Assembly (NCBI RefSeq): GCF_023100905.1
Contig: NZ_CP064686.1
Coordinates: 6,014,001 to 6,078,000, forward strand
DNA from: Bradyrhizobium sp. 4
Lineage (GTDB): Bacteria; Pseudomonadota; Alphaproteobacteria; Rhizobiales; Xanthobacteraceae
Direction: 5' to 3'
DNA: 64,000 nt
Shown: one piece after another, positions 18,559-26,210 of the stretch
Layout: each line of letters starts with the position of its first letter
Position numbering within the stretch: position 1 is the stretch's first letter
Notes under the pieces: generated by a model
The model's input: only the letters and a program-made list of their open reading frames with translations
Databases searched by the model: none
Told to the model about the DNA's origin: nothing
Program-made: the position numbers and the translations under genes

Positions 18559-18993
18559 CTACCGCATCGTGATCGCAAGCCCGCTCAGGTCCGCATTCGC
18601 CATCAGGCCGACCTGCGTGCCGGACAGCTCGAGCACGGCGCCCTTCTGGTTGGTCAGCACGATCGCGCGGGCGCCGCGGCCCACTGCGATGCCGGCACCG
18701 GCGGCGCCGTAGACGCCGGCGATGTCGGAGGGCCGGTTGATGTTGGAGACGCGGCCGCGCAGCACCGTCTTGGAGCCGCCGAAGACGAGGCCGTAGTCGA
18801 GCCCGCCGGTCGAGAGCGAATAGGCGCGGCCGCGGAAGTTCATCACGCCCGAGCCGCCGGAGCCGCCGATGATCCAGCCCGCCTTGTAGATCGTCAGCAC
18901 CACAGTGCCGCCGTCGGCCAGCGCCGAGGTCGAGAGGCCGGCCAGCGCGGCGATGCCGACCAGCGCGGCGCGGAAGGTTGATGCGAACTTCAT
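18559..18993 (-). CDS. Exported Gly-rich protein, distantly EipA/DUF1134-like
   Basis: 144 residues from the ATG at 18993, giving a clean signal peptide (MKFASTFRAALVGIAALAGL, cleavage near ALADGG). The mature part is glycine-rich beta sequence: IYKAGWIIGGSGGSGVMNF, DYGLVFGGSKTVLRGRVSNI, GVYGAAGAGIAVGRGARAIV. The order of elements recalls the periplasmic EipA (DUF1134) domain, but similarity is remote and the N-terminal half of EipA is missing. A structural envelope role is possible; function unknown. Confidence 0.65.
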   Translation of the reverse strand: MKFASTFRAALVGIAALAGLSTSALADGGTVVLTIYKAGWIIGGSGGSGVMNFRGRAYSLSTGGLDYGLVFGGSKTVLRGRVSNINRPSDIAGVYGAAGAGIAVGRGARAIVLTNQKGAVLELSGTQVGLMANADLSGLAITMR

Positions 18994-19119
18994 GGGGGTC
19001 TCCGGGGGGCTATTCTTCAAGGAGGAAAACGAATCAGACGCCGCGAATGTATCCGATGGATCGGGGCGGCAACATGATGGGCTGGGCGTGAGTCGTGGTC
19101 TGTAGCAACGCACTCAACT

Positions 19120-19221
19120 GTCATCGCCCGGTTTAACCGGGCGATCCAGTATTCCAGGGAGGGCGATGGTGAACCGAGACGCCGCGGCGTACTGGATGCC
19201 CCGGTCGAGCCGGGGCATGAC
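19120..19221. repeat. Palindromic repeat family B, copy 3
   Basis: About 102 bp, with GTCATCGCCCGG opening and an ending GGGGCATGAC; the inner arms are GATCCAGTATTCCAG and GCGGCGTACTGGATGCC. It lies in the 446-bp gap 18994-19439. The remainder of that gap (19222-19439) is lower in GC and holds only the RidA ribosome site (GAGGTGATCC); I see no gene in it. Confidence 0.8.
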
Positions 19222-19439
19222 GGCGGAGTTTGGCGCGACCAGGCACCACTGCCATCATGCCATTCTGCTCCTGTTTTGCCCGCCGGAGCAATCGATTATT
19301 TTGCTTTTCCGAAGCCAAAAAAACATCAATGGTTCCCGCGGGATGGCTACTGTGCATGGGGTTGTTTTCGCGTTTTTTGTTGGAGGCGCCCCGGCCTGCC
19401 GCTACGCTTGCGCTTCCAGCTGTCCATCCGAGGTGATCC

Positions 19440-19826
19440 ATGCCGATCCAGCATTTCGCACCGCCGCCGCACGTCAAGGCGCCGCCGCTATCCTTTGCCA
19501 CGCGCGCCGGCGATCTCCTGTTCGTCTCCGGCATTCCCGGCTTCGACGCGAGCGGCGCGCTGCCGGACGGCTTCGAGGCGCAGTTCGCCAACGTCGCCGT
19601 CAACATCAAGCGCGTGCTGGCAGAGGCCGGCGCCGAGATCCGCGATCTCGTCAAGGTCAACGTGCTGCTGACCCGCGCCTCGGACGTCGCCGCCATGAAC
19701 GCGCTCTATGCCGGCGCCTTCGGCCCGCCGCCCTACCCCGCCCGCACCACCTGCGTGGTCCACGCGCTGCCCGATCCGAAGATGCTGATCGAGATCGAGG
19801 CGGTGGCGTCGCTGGCCAAGGGGTAG
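19440..19826 (+). CDS. RidA family protein (YjgF/UK114)
   Basis: 128 residues. RidA-type proteins hydrolyse reactive enamine/imine intermediates, protecting PLP enzymes. The fold is indicated by LLFVSGIPGFDASGALPDGF, QFANVAVNIKRVLAEAGAEI and the arginine-containing PARTTCVVHALPDPKMLIEIEAVA near the C-terminus. The conserved Arg is present, so imine deaminase activity is plausible. It stands alone after a repeat-bearing spacer. Confidence 0.92.
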   Translation: MPIQHFAPPPHVKAPPLSFATRAGDLLFVSGIPGFDASGALPDGFEAQFANVAVNIKRVLAEAGAEIRDLVKVNVLLTRASDVAAMNALYAGAFGPPPYPARTTCVVHALPDPKMLIEIEAVASLAKG

Positions 19827-19979
19827 ACGTGTGCTCGTCAGGCGATAGTCAAGGGATAAGGATCGTTCGAACAGCCGACGAACGGCTGACATATCCGTGA
19901 ACGGTCGCCGCCCCGCTTGCCAGCCGCACCATTTTGCCGCACCAATTTCCGTGTCACGTTCCCCATCAGGAGATATTTC

Positions 19980-20240
19980 ATGCGTCGCGTTCTCGCCCTC
20001 TGTGCCGTTGCCGGCATCGCCACCTCCGTGTTCGCCGTGCCGGCCTCCGCGGCGGTCGGCTATTACGTGATCCGCTGGGACAACACCGGCATCTGCCAGG
20101 TCTGGAACGAGGACCTGAAGTACAAGCCGTTCCAATGGGGCGTGTCGACCTACAAGGTCGTCAGCAAGCCGCTTCCGACCTTCACGGCCGCCTCGGAGCT
20201 CCAGATCAAGCTGCGCGCGGAGCGCCGCTGCACGCTCTAG
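19980..20240 (+). CDS. Small exported protein of unknown function
   Basis: 86 residues from the ATG at 19980, which follows a CAGGAG site. Signal peptide MRRVLALCAVAGIATSVFAV with cleavage after PASA. The mature part (GYYVIRWDNTGICQVWNEDL, ending LRAERRCTL) has two cysteines that could pair. Proteins of this short type recur in Bradyrhizobium; no function is known. Confidence 0.75.
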   Translation: MRRVLALCAVAGIATSVFAVPASAAVGYYVIRWDNTGICQVWNEDLKYKPFQWGVSTYKVVSKPLPTFTAASELQIKLRAERRCTL

Positions 20241-20270
20241 GCGTGAGGCGACAGACCGGATTTCGAAGGG

Positions 20271-20304
20271 GCGGATCGCGCGAGCGGTCCGTCCTTTTCT
20301 TTTT
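20271..20304 (+). terminator. Terminator after the small exported protein gene
   Basis: Stem GCGGATCGC / GCGGTCCGT (one G-U pair and one mismatch) with loop GCGA, followed by a TTTTCTTTTT tract, 30 bp after the stop codon. Confidence 0.65.
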
Positions 20305-20489
20305 GGACGCGCCATTGGTTTTTCGGCCGTCGTCACGCGTTTTTTCCGCGCATCCGCTTTGAACCTGGCCCGTTGGCGGACCTACTCACATTTTGTCCGG
20401 GGCGCCCCCGGCGTCCCGCGCCAACCAGCATCCTTGCCCGCTTGTTTTTGCCCGCTTGTTTTCTCACCTCCTGGCTTTGGAGCCAATCG

Positions 20490-21125
20490 ATGCGCGCACC
20501 GACGTCAGCAACGGTTCTGGCCGCATCGCTGCTTCTCGCCGCAACGGCGAACGCACAGGCTCCGCAATCCTTCCGCGTGATCTCGCCGGTGTTCGGCCAG
20601 TTGGTCAGCTTCGCGATGCCTTCGAATTTTTCCGCGGTGTTCGAGAACACCAAGGGCGGCCACTACATCCGCGAGGCCGTGCTGAAGGGCGAGACGCCCG
20701 AACGCTGGACCGAGATGATCACCGTGACCGGCGAGAAGGGCATGACGACCACTCCCGGTTCATCGCCGGAAAGATTCGCGGGCTCGATCGCAGGCGGTTT
20801 CAAATCCGCCTGCCCCGACAGCTTTGCGGCGAGGTCGCTTGGCGCCACCGCGTTCGGCCGCTTCGAAGGTTTCGTCGCCGTGATCGGCTGCGGCCGCGTC
20901 GACAGCGGCCCGACCCGGCACAGCGAGACCGCGCTCCTGGTCACGCTGAAGGGTACGACCGACTATTACACGATCCAGTGGGCCGAGCGCGGCCCCGAAA
21001 GCGACGAGCCGCCGGTGAACGACGACCGCTGGCAGGCGCGTTTGCGCGCACTCAGCCCGATCGAGCTCTGCCCGATCGTAGCAGGCGAAGCCGCGCCCTA
21101 TCCGAGCTGCGTGAACAAGAGCTAA
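20490..21125 (+). CDS. Exported hypothetical protein
   Basis: 211 residues from the ATG at 20490, preceded by GGAG and giving a signal peptide (MRAPTSATVLAASLLLAATA, cleavage near ANAQA). The open frame before that crosses a 14-bp tandem duplication and is not coding. The mature protein (FRVISPVFGQLVSFAMPSNF, ERFAGSIAGGFKSACPDSFA, CGRVDSGPTRHSETALLVTL) has four or five cysteines suggesting disulfides. No family recognised. It converges on the J-domain gene 4 bp downstream. Confidence 0.75.
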   Translation: MRAPTSATVLAASLLLAATANAQAPQSFRVISPVFGQLVSFAMPSNFSAVFENTKGGHYIREAVLKGETPERWTEMITVTGEKGMTTTPGSSPERFAGSIAGGFKSACPDSFAARSLGATAFGRFEGFVAVIGCGRVDSGPTRHSETALLVTLKGTTDYYTIQWAERGPESDEPPVNDDRWQARLRALSPIELCPIVAGEAAPYPSCVNKS

Positions 21126-21129
21126 GCCC

Positions 21130-21633
21130 TCACGCGTCCTTGTAGGCGCGGGGATGGATCAGGAGGTCGCGCGCGGCGGCGAGATCGATGAACGCTTCCG
21201 CGCTGCCGCCTTGGTCGGGGTGCATGCCCTTGGCGGCGCGGCGATAGGCCTGGTTGATGTCCTCGCAGGTGAGCTGCACCGCGAGCGGCAGGCCGAGCAC
21301 CTTGCGGGCGCGATCCTCGCTGGACAATTTTTTCGGCGCAGCATTGCGGCGGCCGAAGCGCGGCGCCGTCAGGTCGTGAACGACATCGAGCACCACGCCG
21401 AGACGGCGCCGGGCCGCCAGCGTGACGCTGTGATCGTCATTGTCCACGGCCTGGCGCAGCACCGGAAGCGCCTGCTCGGCGGCTTGACGCAGCATGGTAT
21501 CGGTGCTCATCCGCGCGATCTCGGCCACGAGCCGTCCGGCCTCGGCCCAATCGGCGCCGTCCGCCGACCGCAGGCGTTCGAGTGCGAGTTTCCAGGATTC
21601 AAGCCGTTCCATCATGCGCGCAACGTTTAGCAA
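21130..21633 (-). CDS. J-domain protein
   Basis: 167 residues (an alternative ATG at 21615 would remove six). The C-terminal third is a J domain with the HPD motif at residues 138-140 (AAKGMHPDQGG), so it should stimulate an Hsp70 (DnaK) ATPase. The N-terminal 100 residues are helical and lack zinc fingers or G/F region, so it is not DnaJ itself. The J domain at the C-terminus is an uncommon layout but known in alphaproteobacterial DnaJ-like proteins. Confidence 0.85.
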   Translation of the reverse strand: MLNVARMMERLESWKLALERLRSADGADWAEAGRLVAEIARMSTDTMLRQAAEQALPVLRQAVDNDDHSVTLAARRRLGVVLDVVHDLTAPRFGRRNAAPKKLSSEDRARKVLGLPLAVQLTCEDINQAYRRAAKGMHPDQGGSAEAFIDLAAARDLLIHPRAYKDA

Positions 21634-21793
21634 TCAAGACCAGTATGCCAAGGCCGCCGTTTCCGACCCCTTAATTTCGAATTAGCCTTTCATGAAACTT
21701 CGAAACGAATCCTGAAGGAAATTGTCCCAGCTGCGCGCAGACCGCATCGCGGTCGTTACGCCCCCGCCGGATGGACCGCCAGACCCGGCACGA

Positions 21794-23353
21794 TCAGTTG
21801 AACTGATACGCGAGACCGAAAGTCGCAACGTGGGTGCGCAGTGTGACATCGAAAGTATCGACGGTGTTGCTGGGCGCGAAGTGCGACGTTCGGCTGATTG
21901 CGTAAGTCGACGTGCCGAAATCGGCGAAGCGGTATTCGGCGCGCGCCAGCCAGTGATGGCCCAGCGCCGTCTCAAGGCCACCGCCGAGGGTCCAGCCCAG
22001 TTTCGTCGTGGAGTTCGTTATCACAGACGGCGATAAATTAAACAAGGTCCGGCAGGGCGCGCTCCCGCAGGTCGAGATCACCTCGTCATGCTGCCATGCC
22101 GCACCGCCGCTCGCGAATAGCAGCGTCGCCGGCGTCACCAGGAAGCCGAGACGCGCGCGCAGGCTCGCGTCCCATGTTGACTTCACCACAAGGGAATCGG
22201 CGCTCTCGTGGAAGGTGCCGAACGCCGGCGACACCGGATATCCGCTCAGCGTGACGGTCCGGTCGGCAAAGCCGGCGTCGCCTTCGATGCCGGCGACCCA
22301 TTTGGGAGCGAATTGCCAGTTGACGCCGGCATAGGGACTGGCGCGGAAGGCGGTGCCGTTGAACGGCACGGTGTTCTTCTCGAGCGGGATCAGTGCAACG
22401 CCAAACAGTTCCGACGTTGCCGCCGTATCCACCTGCTGCGCGCGGACGCCGAGTCCAAGACCGAGATACGGGCCGGTCCATGACATCGCGATCGGCGCTG
22501 CCTTGGTGATCATCGCTGCCTGCGCTCCTGCCACGATCCGGTCGCCGAACTTGTAGGCCAGGCCGAACGAGGCGGCGTGAGTCTGGATCTTGAGATCGAA
22601 TTTGTCCGCGGTCGAATTGAAGCCCGAAGCGGGCACGGCGGTCCGAGCAATGGTGAACGGTGTAGCGCCAAAATCGGCGTAGCGATATTCGGCGCGTGCA
22701 AACCAATTGCCGCCCAGCGCGGTCTCGATGCCGCCACCGACGGTCCAACCAACCTGGATAGACGATGCAGAAATCACGGCGGGCGAAAACGTAAAGCCGG
22801 GACAGTTGGCGCAATTCGAATTGATGTAGCTCCGCTGCCAGGCGATGCCACCGGTCGCATAGGCCAGCGTGGCAGGTGTGAGCAGGAAGCCGAGACGGGC
22901 ACGCAGGCTGGCGTCCCACTCGGTCTTTACGGTCAGGCTGTCGGGCGGCAAGGCGAAGCGGACGAAGCCGGGGGAGAAGGCCAGCGACTGGCGCGTGGTG
23001 GACTGGTCGGCGAAGCCGACATCGCCTTCGAGGCCCGCAATCCATTGCGGCGCCAATTGCCAGTTGAAGCCGCTAAAGGCACTGGTGCGGAAGCCCAGTC
23101 CGTCGAAGGACGCACTTGTCGGCCGACCGTCCGCCAAATTCTGCGGGGCGCCGGCGACCGTCTCCGATGTCGCCGTGGCGTCCGTGCGCGAACCACGGAA
23201 ACCGAGCCCAAGACCCGCGTAAAATCCGCCCCAGAGTGACGTGACCGCCGATGGGACCTTGTACGTCGGCGCGCCCCCGATATCCGCCGCCAAGGCAGGC
23301 ACCGTCGCTACGAACGCGACCAGAGCCGCGCTTCCGCCCCTCAATTTCTTCAT
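21794..23353 (-). CDS. Outer membrane protein with two tandem beta-barrel domains
   Basis: 519 residues from the ATG at 23353, which opens a signal peptide (MKKLRGGSAALVAFVATVPA, cleavage after LAAD). It contains two homologous Omp25/Omp31-like units. Unit 1 starts WGGFYAGLGLGFRGSRTD and ends FGLAYKFG; unit 2 starts WTGPYLGLGLGVRAQQVD and ends FGLAYQFN. Both share DASLRARLGFL.TPATL, WIAGLEGD/WVAGIEGD and RAEYR.ADFG. A single barrel is the usual state, so this is an internal duplication. It ends in an aromatic-containing beta strand as outer membrane proteins do. Likely role: porin-like or surface protein. Confidence 0.88.
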   Translation of the reverse strand: MKKLRGGSAALVAFVATVPALAADIGGAPTYKVPSAVTSLWGGFYAGLGLGFRGSRTDATATSETVAGAPQNLADGRPTSASFDGLGFRTSAFSGFNWQLAPQWIAGLEGDVGFADQSTTRQSLAFSPGFVRFALPPDSLTVKTEWDASLRARLGFLLTPATLAYATGGIAWQRSYINSNCANCPGFTFSPAVISASSIQVGWTVGGGIETALGGNWFARAEYRYADFGATPFTIARTAVPASGFNSTADKFDLKIQTHAASFGLAYKFGDRIVAGAQAAMITKAAPIAMSWTGPYLGLGLGVRAQQVDTAATSELFGVALIPLEKNTVPFNGTAFRASPYAGVNWQFAPKWVAGIEGDAGFADRTVTLSGYPVSPAFGTFHESADSLVVKSTWDASLRARLGFLVTPATLLFASGGAAWQHDEVISTCGSAPCRTLFNLSPSVITNSTTKLGWTLGGGLETALGHHWLARAEYRFADFGTSTYAISRTSHFAPSNTVDTFDVTLRTHVATFGLAYQFN

Positions 23354-23627
23354 GCCCAATACCCCGTCCGCGCGGAATCGCCGCCGCCCCAAATATTCGA
23401 GACAGATGTGACGCTGACGGCGCCAAACTTCTTGGACCCAAGCGACGGCGGATCAGACAAGAACGAACTGGCGATGTTCGTGCCGTGCCGTGGCATCTTT
23501 GCCACGTCCACCGGAAGTCACCGCGACGCCCGATTGCATAAGGCGTCAGCGCGGCATGGCGTTTCTGCCGCTTCCGTTTTCAACTAGTCTTGCCGGCAAC
23601 GTTGAAAACCCAGCCAAGGAAACGCCC

Positions 23628-24395
23628 ATGCCTCTCCTCCAAAACCATATCGCCGTCATCACGGGCGCCGGATCCGGCATCGGCCGGGCGATCGCTTCCG
23701 GCTACGCCCGCGAGGGCGCGCAAGTGGTGTTGCTCGACGTCAACGCCGACACGGTCGCGGAAGCCGCCGTGGAGATCCGCAAGTCCGGCGGCAAGGCCGA
23801 GAGCTTTGCGCTCGACGTGACCAAGCGCGACGACTGCTTTGCGCTCGCCAAGCAAGTCGCCGACAAGGTCGGGCAGGTCTCGATCCTCGTCAACAATGCC
23901 GGCATCACCCGCCGCAACGCCTTCACCGCGGAGCCGGAAACAGTGGCGAAGGACTGGAACGACATCATCTCGCTCAACCTCAACGGCGTCTTCAACATGA
24001 CGCAGGCGTTCCTCAGCCCCTTGCGCGCAGCCAAGGGCCGCATCGTCAATATCGGCTCGATCCAGTCCTTCGTGCATCTGCGCACGCCGAGCTCGGCGGC
24101 CTACACCACCTCGAAGCACGGCGTGCTCGGCTTCACCAAGGCGCTCGCGGTCGAGCTCGGCAAGGAGGGCGTGCGCGTCAATGCGATCGGGCCGGGCTTC
24201 ATCGAGACCAATATCAACGCCAATGTGCGCGCGACGAATCCGGCGCTGGTGCAGGCCTTCGTCGATCACACCCCGCTGGCGCGCACCGGCAAGCCCGAGG
24301 ACATCGTGGGTCCCGCGATCTTCCTTGCGTCGGACATGTCGTCCTACGTCACGGGAACGATCGTAATGGTGGACGGCGGATACCGGACGGTGTGA
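23628..24395 (+). CDS. SDR family oxidoreductase (FabG-like)
   Basis: 255 residues from the ATG at 23628 with AAGGA upstream. Classical SDR: cofactor motif TGAGSGIG near residue 13, NNAG at about 88, serine in IGSIQS, catalytic Tyr/Lys in YTTSKHG, and the ending YVTGTIVMVDGGYRTV. It resembles gluconate/3-oxoacyl reductase types. Substrate unknown. Monocistronic as far as can be seen. Confidence 0.88.
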   Translation: MPLLQNHIAVITGAGSGIGRAIASGYAREGAQVVLLDVNADTVAEAAVEIRKSGGKAESFALDVTKRDDCFALAKQVADKVGQVSILVNNAGITRRNAFTAEPETVAKDWNDIISLNLNGVFNMTQAFLSPLRAAKGRIVNIGSIQSFVHLRTPSSAAYTTSKHGVLGFTKALAVELGKEGVRVNAIGPGFIETNINANVRATNPALVQAFVDHTPLARTGKPEDIVGPAIFLASDMSSYVTGTIVMVDGGYRTV

Positions 24396-24507
24396 GCGGG
24401 GTGATGCCCGCTCCGTAACGCAGGATATGCTCGCAGGAATATGCAATCCGTGCCAATCGCGGCGGTGCGGCGGCATTCCCAAGGTCAATTCGTGCGATCG
24501 CCTGCGG

Positions 24508-24523
24508 TTAACCTTTCGTTAAC
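24508..24523 (+). promoter_or_regulatory. Full CtrA-type binding site (TTAA-N7-TTAAC)
   Basis: TTAACCTTTCGTTAAC matches the full CtrA consensus TTAA, seven bases, TTAAC. It lies about 92 bp upstream of the HTH gene in a region with no other gene. CtrA is the master cell-cycle/flagellar regulator in alphaproteobacteria. Confidence 0.65.
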
Positions 24524-24616
24524 CAAACCCGCCCACCGTAGATCTACGGCTTGGGGGTCGTTTGTTCTCGATCCGCTTCCAAAGACGGAAGCGGGCGTTG
24601 ATCGGGGAGTGTGTCG

Positions 24617-24865
24617 ATGACCACTGTTCATGTCGCTGCGTCCGAACCGGGCGCGTATGTCCTTTCACCGAACCAGATCGTTCCGCTGCTGATCGGCGCC
24701 ACCGTCGACGAGGTCGAGCGTGAGCTCGTGCTGCAGACGCTCGCGCGCTGCGACGGCAATCGCACGCGCGCCTCGCGCGTGCTCGGCCTCTCGGTGCGCA
24801 CGCTGCGCAACAAGATCAGGCTCTATGCCGCGTCCGGCATCGAGGTGCCGGCCTATCACGACTAG
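24617..24865 (+). CDS. Stand-alone Fis-type HTH protein, FlbD C-terminal-like
   Basis: 82 residues from the ATG at 24617, which is 7 bp after GGGGAG; a GTG at 24611 is too close to that site. The second half (DEVERELVLQTLARCDGNRT, then RASRVLGLSVRTLRNKIRLY) is a Fis-family helix-turn-helix and closely resembles the DNA-binding end of the flagellar sigma-54 activator FlbD. The receiver and AAA+ domains are absent, so it cannot activate sigma-54 by itself. It may bend DNA, or compete with FlbD/NtrC-type regulators. A CtrA site lies upstream. Confidence 0.8.
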   Translation: MTTVHVAASEPGAYVLSPNQIVPLLIGATVDEVERELVLQTLARCDGNRTRASRVLGLSVRTLRNKIRLYAASGIEVPAYHD

Positions 24866-24978
24866 CGCGCGACGTGCCGCCGATTGGTGTTGATCATGCG
24901 CAGGCGCGAGCCCGGGCGGAATTGCCGCTGTCGTCAAACGCCGCTAATTAGCTTGCTTCCGGTTAAGGGAGCAGCGGC

Positions 24979-25497
24979 GTGGCAGACGAACAAAAACGGC
25001 AGGGACCTCAGGGACCGCGCGGACGGCAGGGCGAACCGGGGCGGCCGGGACCGCAGGGTCATCCAGGCAAACGCGGGCCGGATGGCGCGCGCGGCAAGCC
25101 AGGACCTCAGGGCAAGCCGGGACCGATCGGGAAGCCCGGACCGCTGGGCAAGCCCGGTCCGCAAGGCAAGCAGGGCGAAGCCGGACCGCGCGGGGCGGCC
25201 GGTGCACCGGGACCTGTCGGACCGCAAGGGCCGGCGGGGCCGCAAGGCCCGGGCGGCGAGGCCGGGCCGCCCGGCCCATTGCCGTCGATCGAGCAGGTGC
25301 TGCCGTGGCTCGATCAGCTGTTCGACGCCTGGGACGAGCGCCGCCGGCAGCGCGAGCGTGAAGCCGCCGAGCGCGACGCGTTGGAAGCGGCCGTGCAGGA
25401 AACCGACGACGCACCCTTCGGCGATGAGGACGAGAGCAGCGAAGACGACAATCACAGGAAGAAGAAGAAAAAGAAGAAGCACGGCCACAAGGAGTGA
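24979..25497 (+). CDS. Collagen-like triple-helix repeat protein
   Basis: 172 residues from GTG 24979, 8 bp after AAGGGA. Residues 9-101 are 31 uninterrupted Gly-X-Y triplets, very rich in Pro, Lys and Gln (for example GKPGPIGKPGPLGKPGPQGK). A helical segment follows (VLPWLDQLFDAWDERRRQRE) that could trimerise the chain, then an acidic stretch and a run of seven lysines ending HGHKE. There is no signal peptide or membrane anchor. Bacterial collagen-like proteins are usually surface-exposed, so the location is open. The repeat is certain; the role is not. Confidence 0.9.
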   Translation: MADEQKRQGPQGPRGRQGEPGRPGPQGHPGKRGPDGARGKPGPQGKPGPIGKPGPLGKPGPQGKQGEAGPRGAAGAPGPVGPQGPAGPQGPGGEAGPPGPLPSIEQVLPWLDQLFDAWDERRRQREREAAERDALEAAVQETDDAPFGDEDESSEDDNHRKKKKKKKHGHKE

Positions 25498-25506
25498 CGG
25501 ACGAAT

Positions 25507-25722
25507 CTATTTCGTCCCATTCTCGCGTCGTGGCAGCATGCCCATGCGCTCGAATTGCCAGCGCATGGCGCGGTACCAGAGATAGCCGACCGCTGCGCCG
25601 CACAAGGCCAGGATCACGACGTTCGCGCTCGAGAACGAGCCGCTCCACCACGTCATCCACGCGGTCCACAGCAGCGTGAAGACGATGGCACCTGCTTTCA
25701 GCGGAAGAAGAGGGCGGCTCAT
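25507..25722 (-). CDS. Small membrane protein, two helices
   Basis: 71 residues from the ATG at 25722 (frame open to 25761). Two hydrophobic segments: AGAIVFTLLWTAWMTWW and NVVILALCGAAVGYLWY, followed by a basic tail (RWQFERMGMLPRRENGTK). No family recognised. It converges on the collagen-like gene 9 bp away. Confidence 0.65.
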   Translation of the reverse strand: MSRPLLPLKAGAIVFTLLWTAWMTWWSGSFSSANVVILALCGAAVGYLWYRAMRWQFERMGMLPRRENGTK

Positions 25723-25818
25723 GGTCGTGCTCCCGGGTGTCAAAGGCCCGGCGAACATCATCGCGCGTTGAGACCGTTTTCACCGTGAGCCAGGTCACGG
25801 AACGGACGCGCGAGCCGC

Positions 25819-26085
25819 CTAACCGAACCGCAGCCGCGAACGTTCCTTGGCCTTTTCCGCCTCGACCTCACGGTCGCGTGCCGGGGCATGGGTGTGCAGC
25901 GACGTCAGAAGTTTTCGCGCAGCCTCCGAGACCTCCGCCACCGCACGGTCGAAGGCCGCCTCGTTGGCCTGCGACGGCTTGTTGAAGCCGGACAGTTTGC
26001 GAACGAACTGGAGCGCGCTGGCGTGGATCTCATCCTCCGTCGCCTCCGGCTCGAAGTTGAACAGCGTCTTGATGTTGCGGCACAT
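25819..26085 (-). CDS. DUF2277 family protein
   Basis: 88 residues beginning MCRNIKTLFNFEPEATEDEI, the hallmark start of DUF2277 proteins, followed by ALQFVRKLSGFNKPSQANEA. Helical soluble protein of unknown function widespread in bacteria. Monocistronic; divergent from the hydrolase gene. Confidence 0.92.
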   Translation of the reverse strand: MCRNIKTLFNFEPEATEDEIHASALQFVRKLSGFNKPSQANEAAFDRAVAEVSEAARKLLTSLHTHAPARDREVEAEKAKERSRLRFG

Positions 26086-26210
26086 GCAGTCTCTCCTGAC
26101 CTTTCCCTCAAGGACGACCGGCGAAAACGAAATCCTACATCCTTCCGCACAGTTCTGCTAAGTTCCGCCGCAACGCGGCCGCCGACCAGAGCCGCACGGG
26201 GGAAATAGAC

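Noticed and set aside
24979..25270. Collagen-like stretch as an assembly artefact
   Set aside because: The triplet register holds without a break over 31 units with varied codons, a good ribosome site precedes it, and a distinct non-repeat C-terminus follows.
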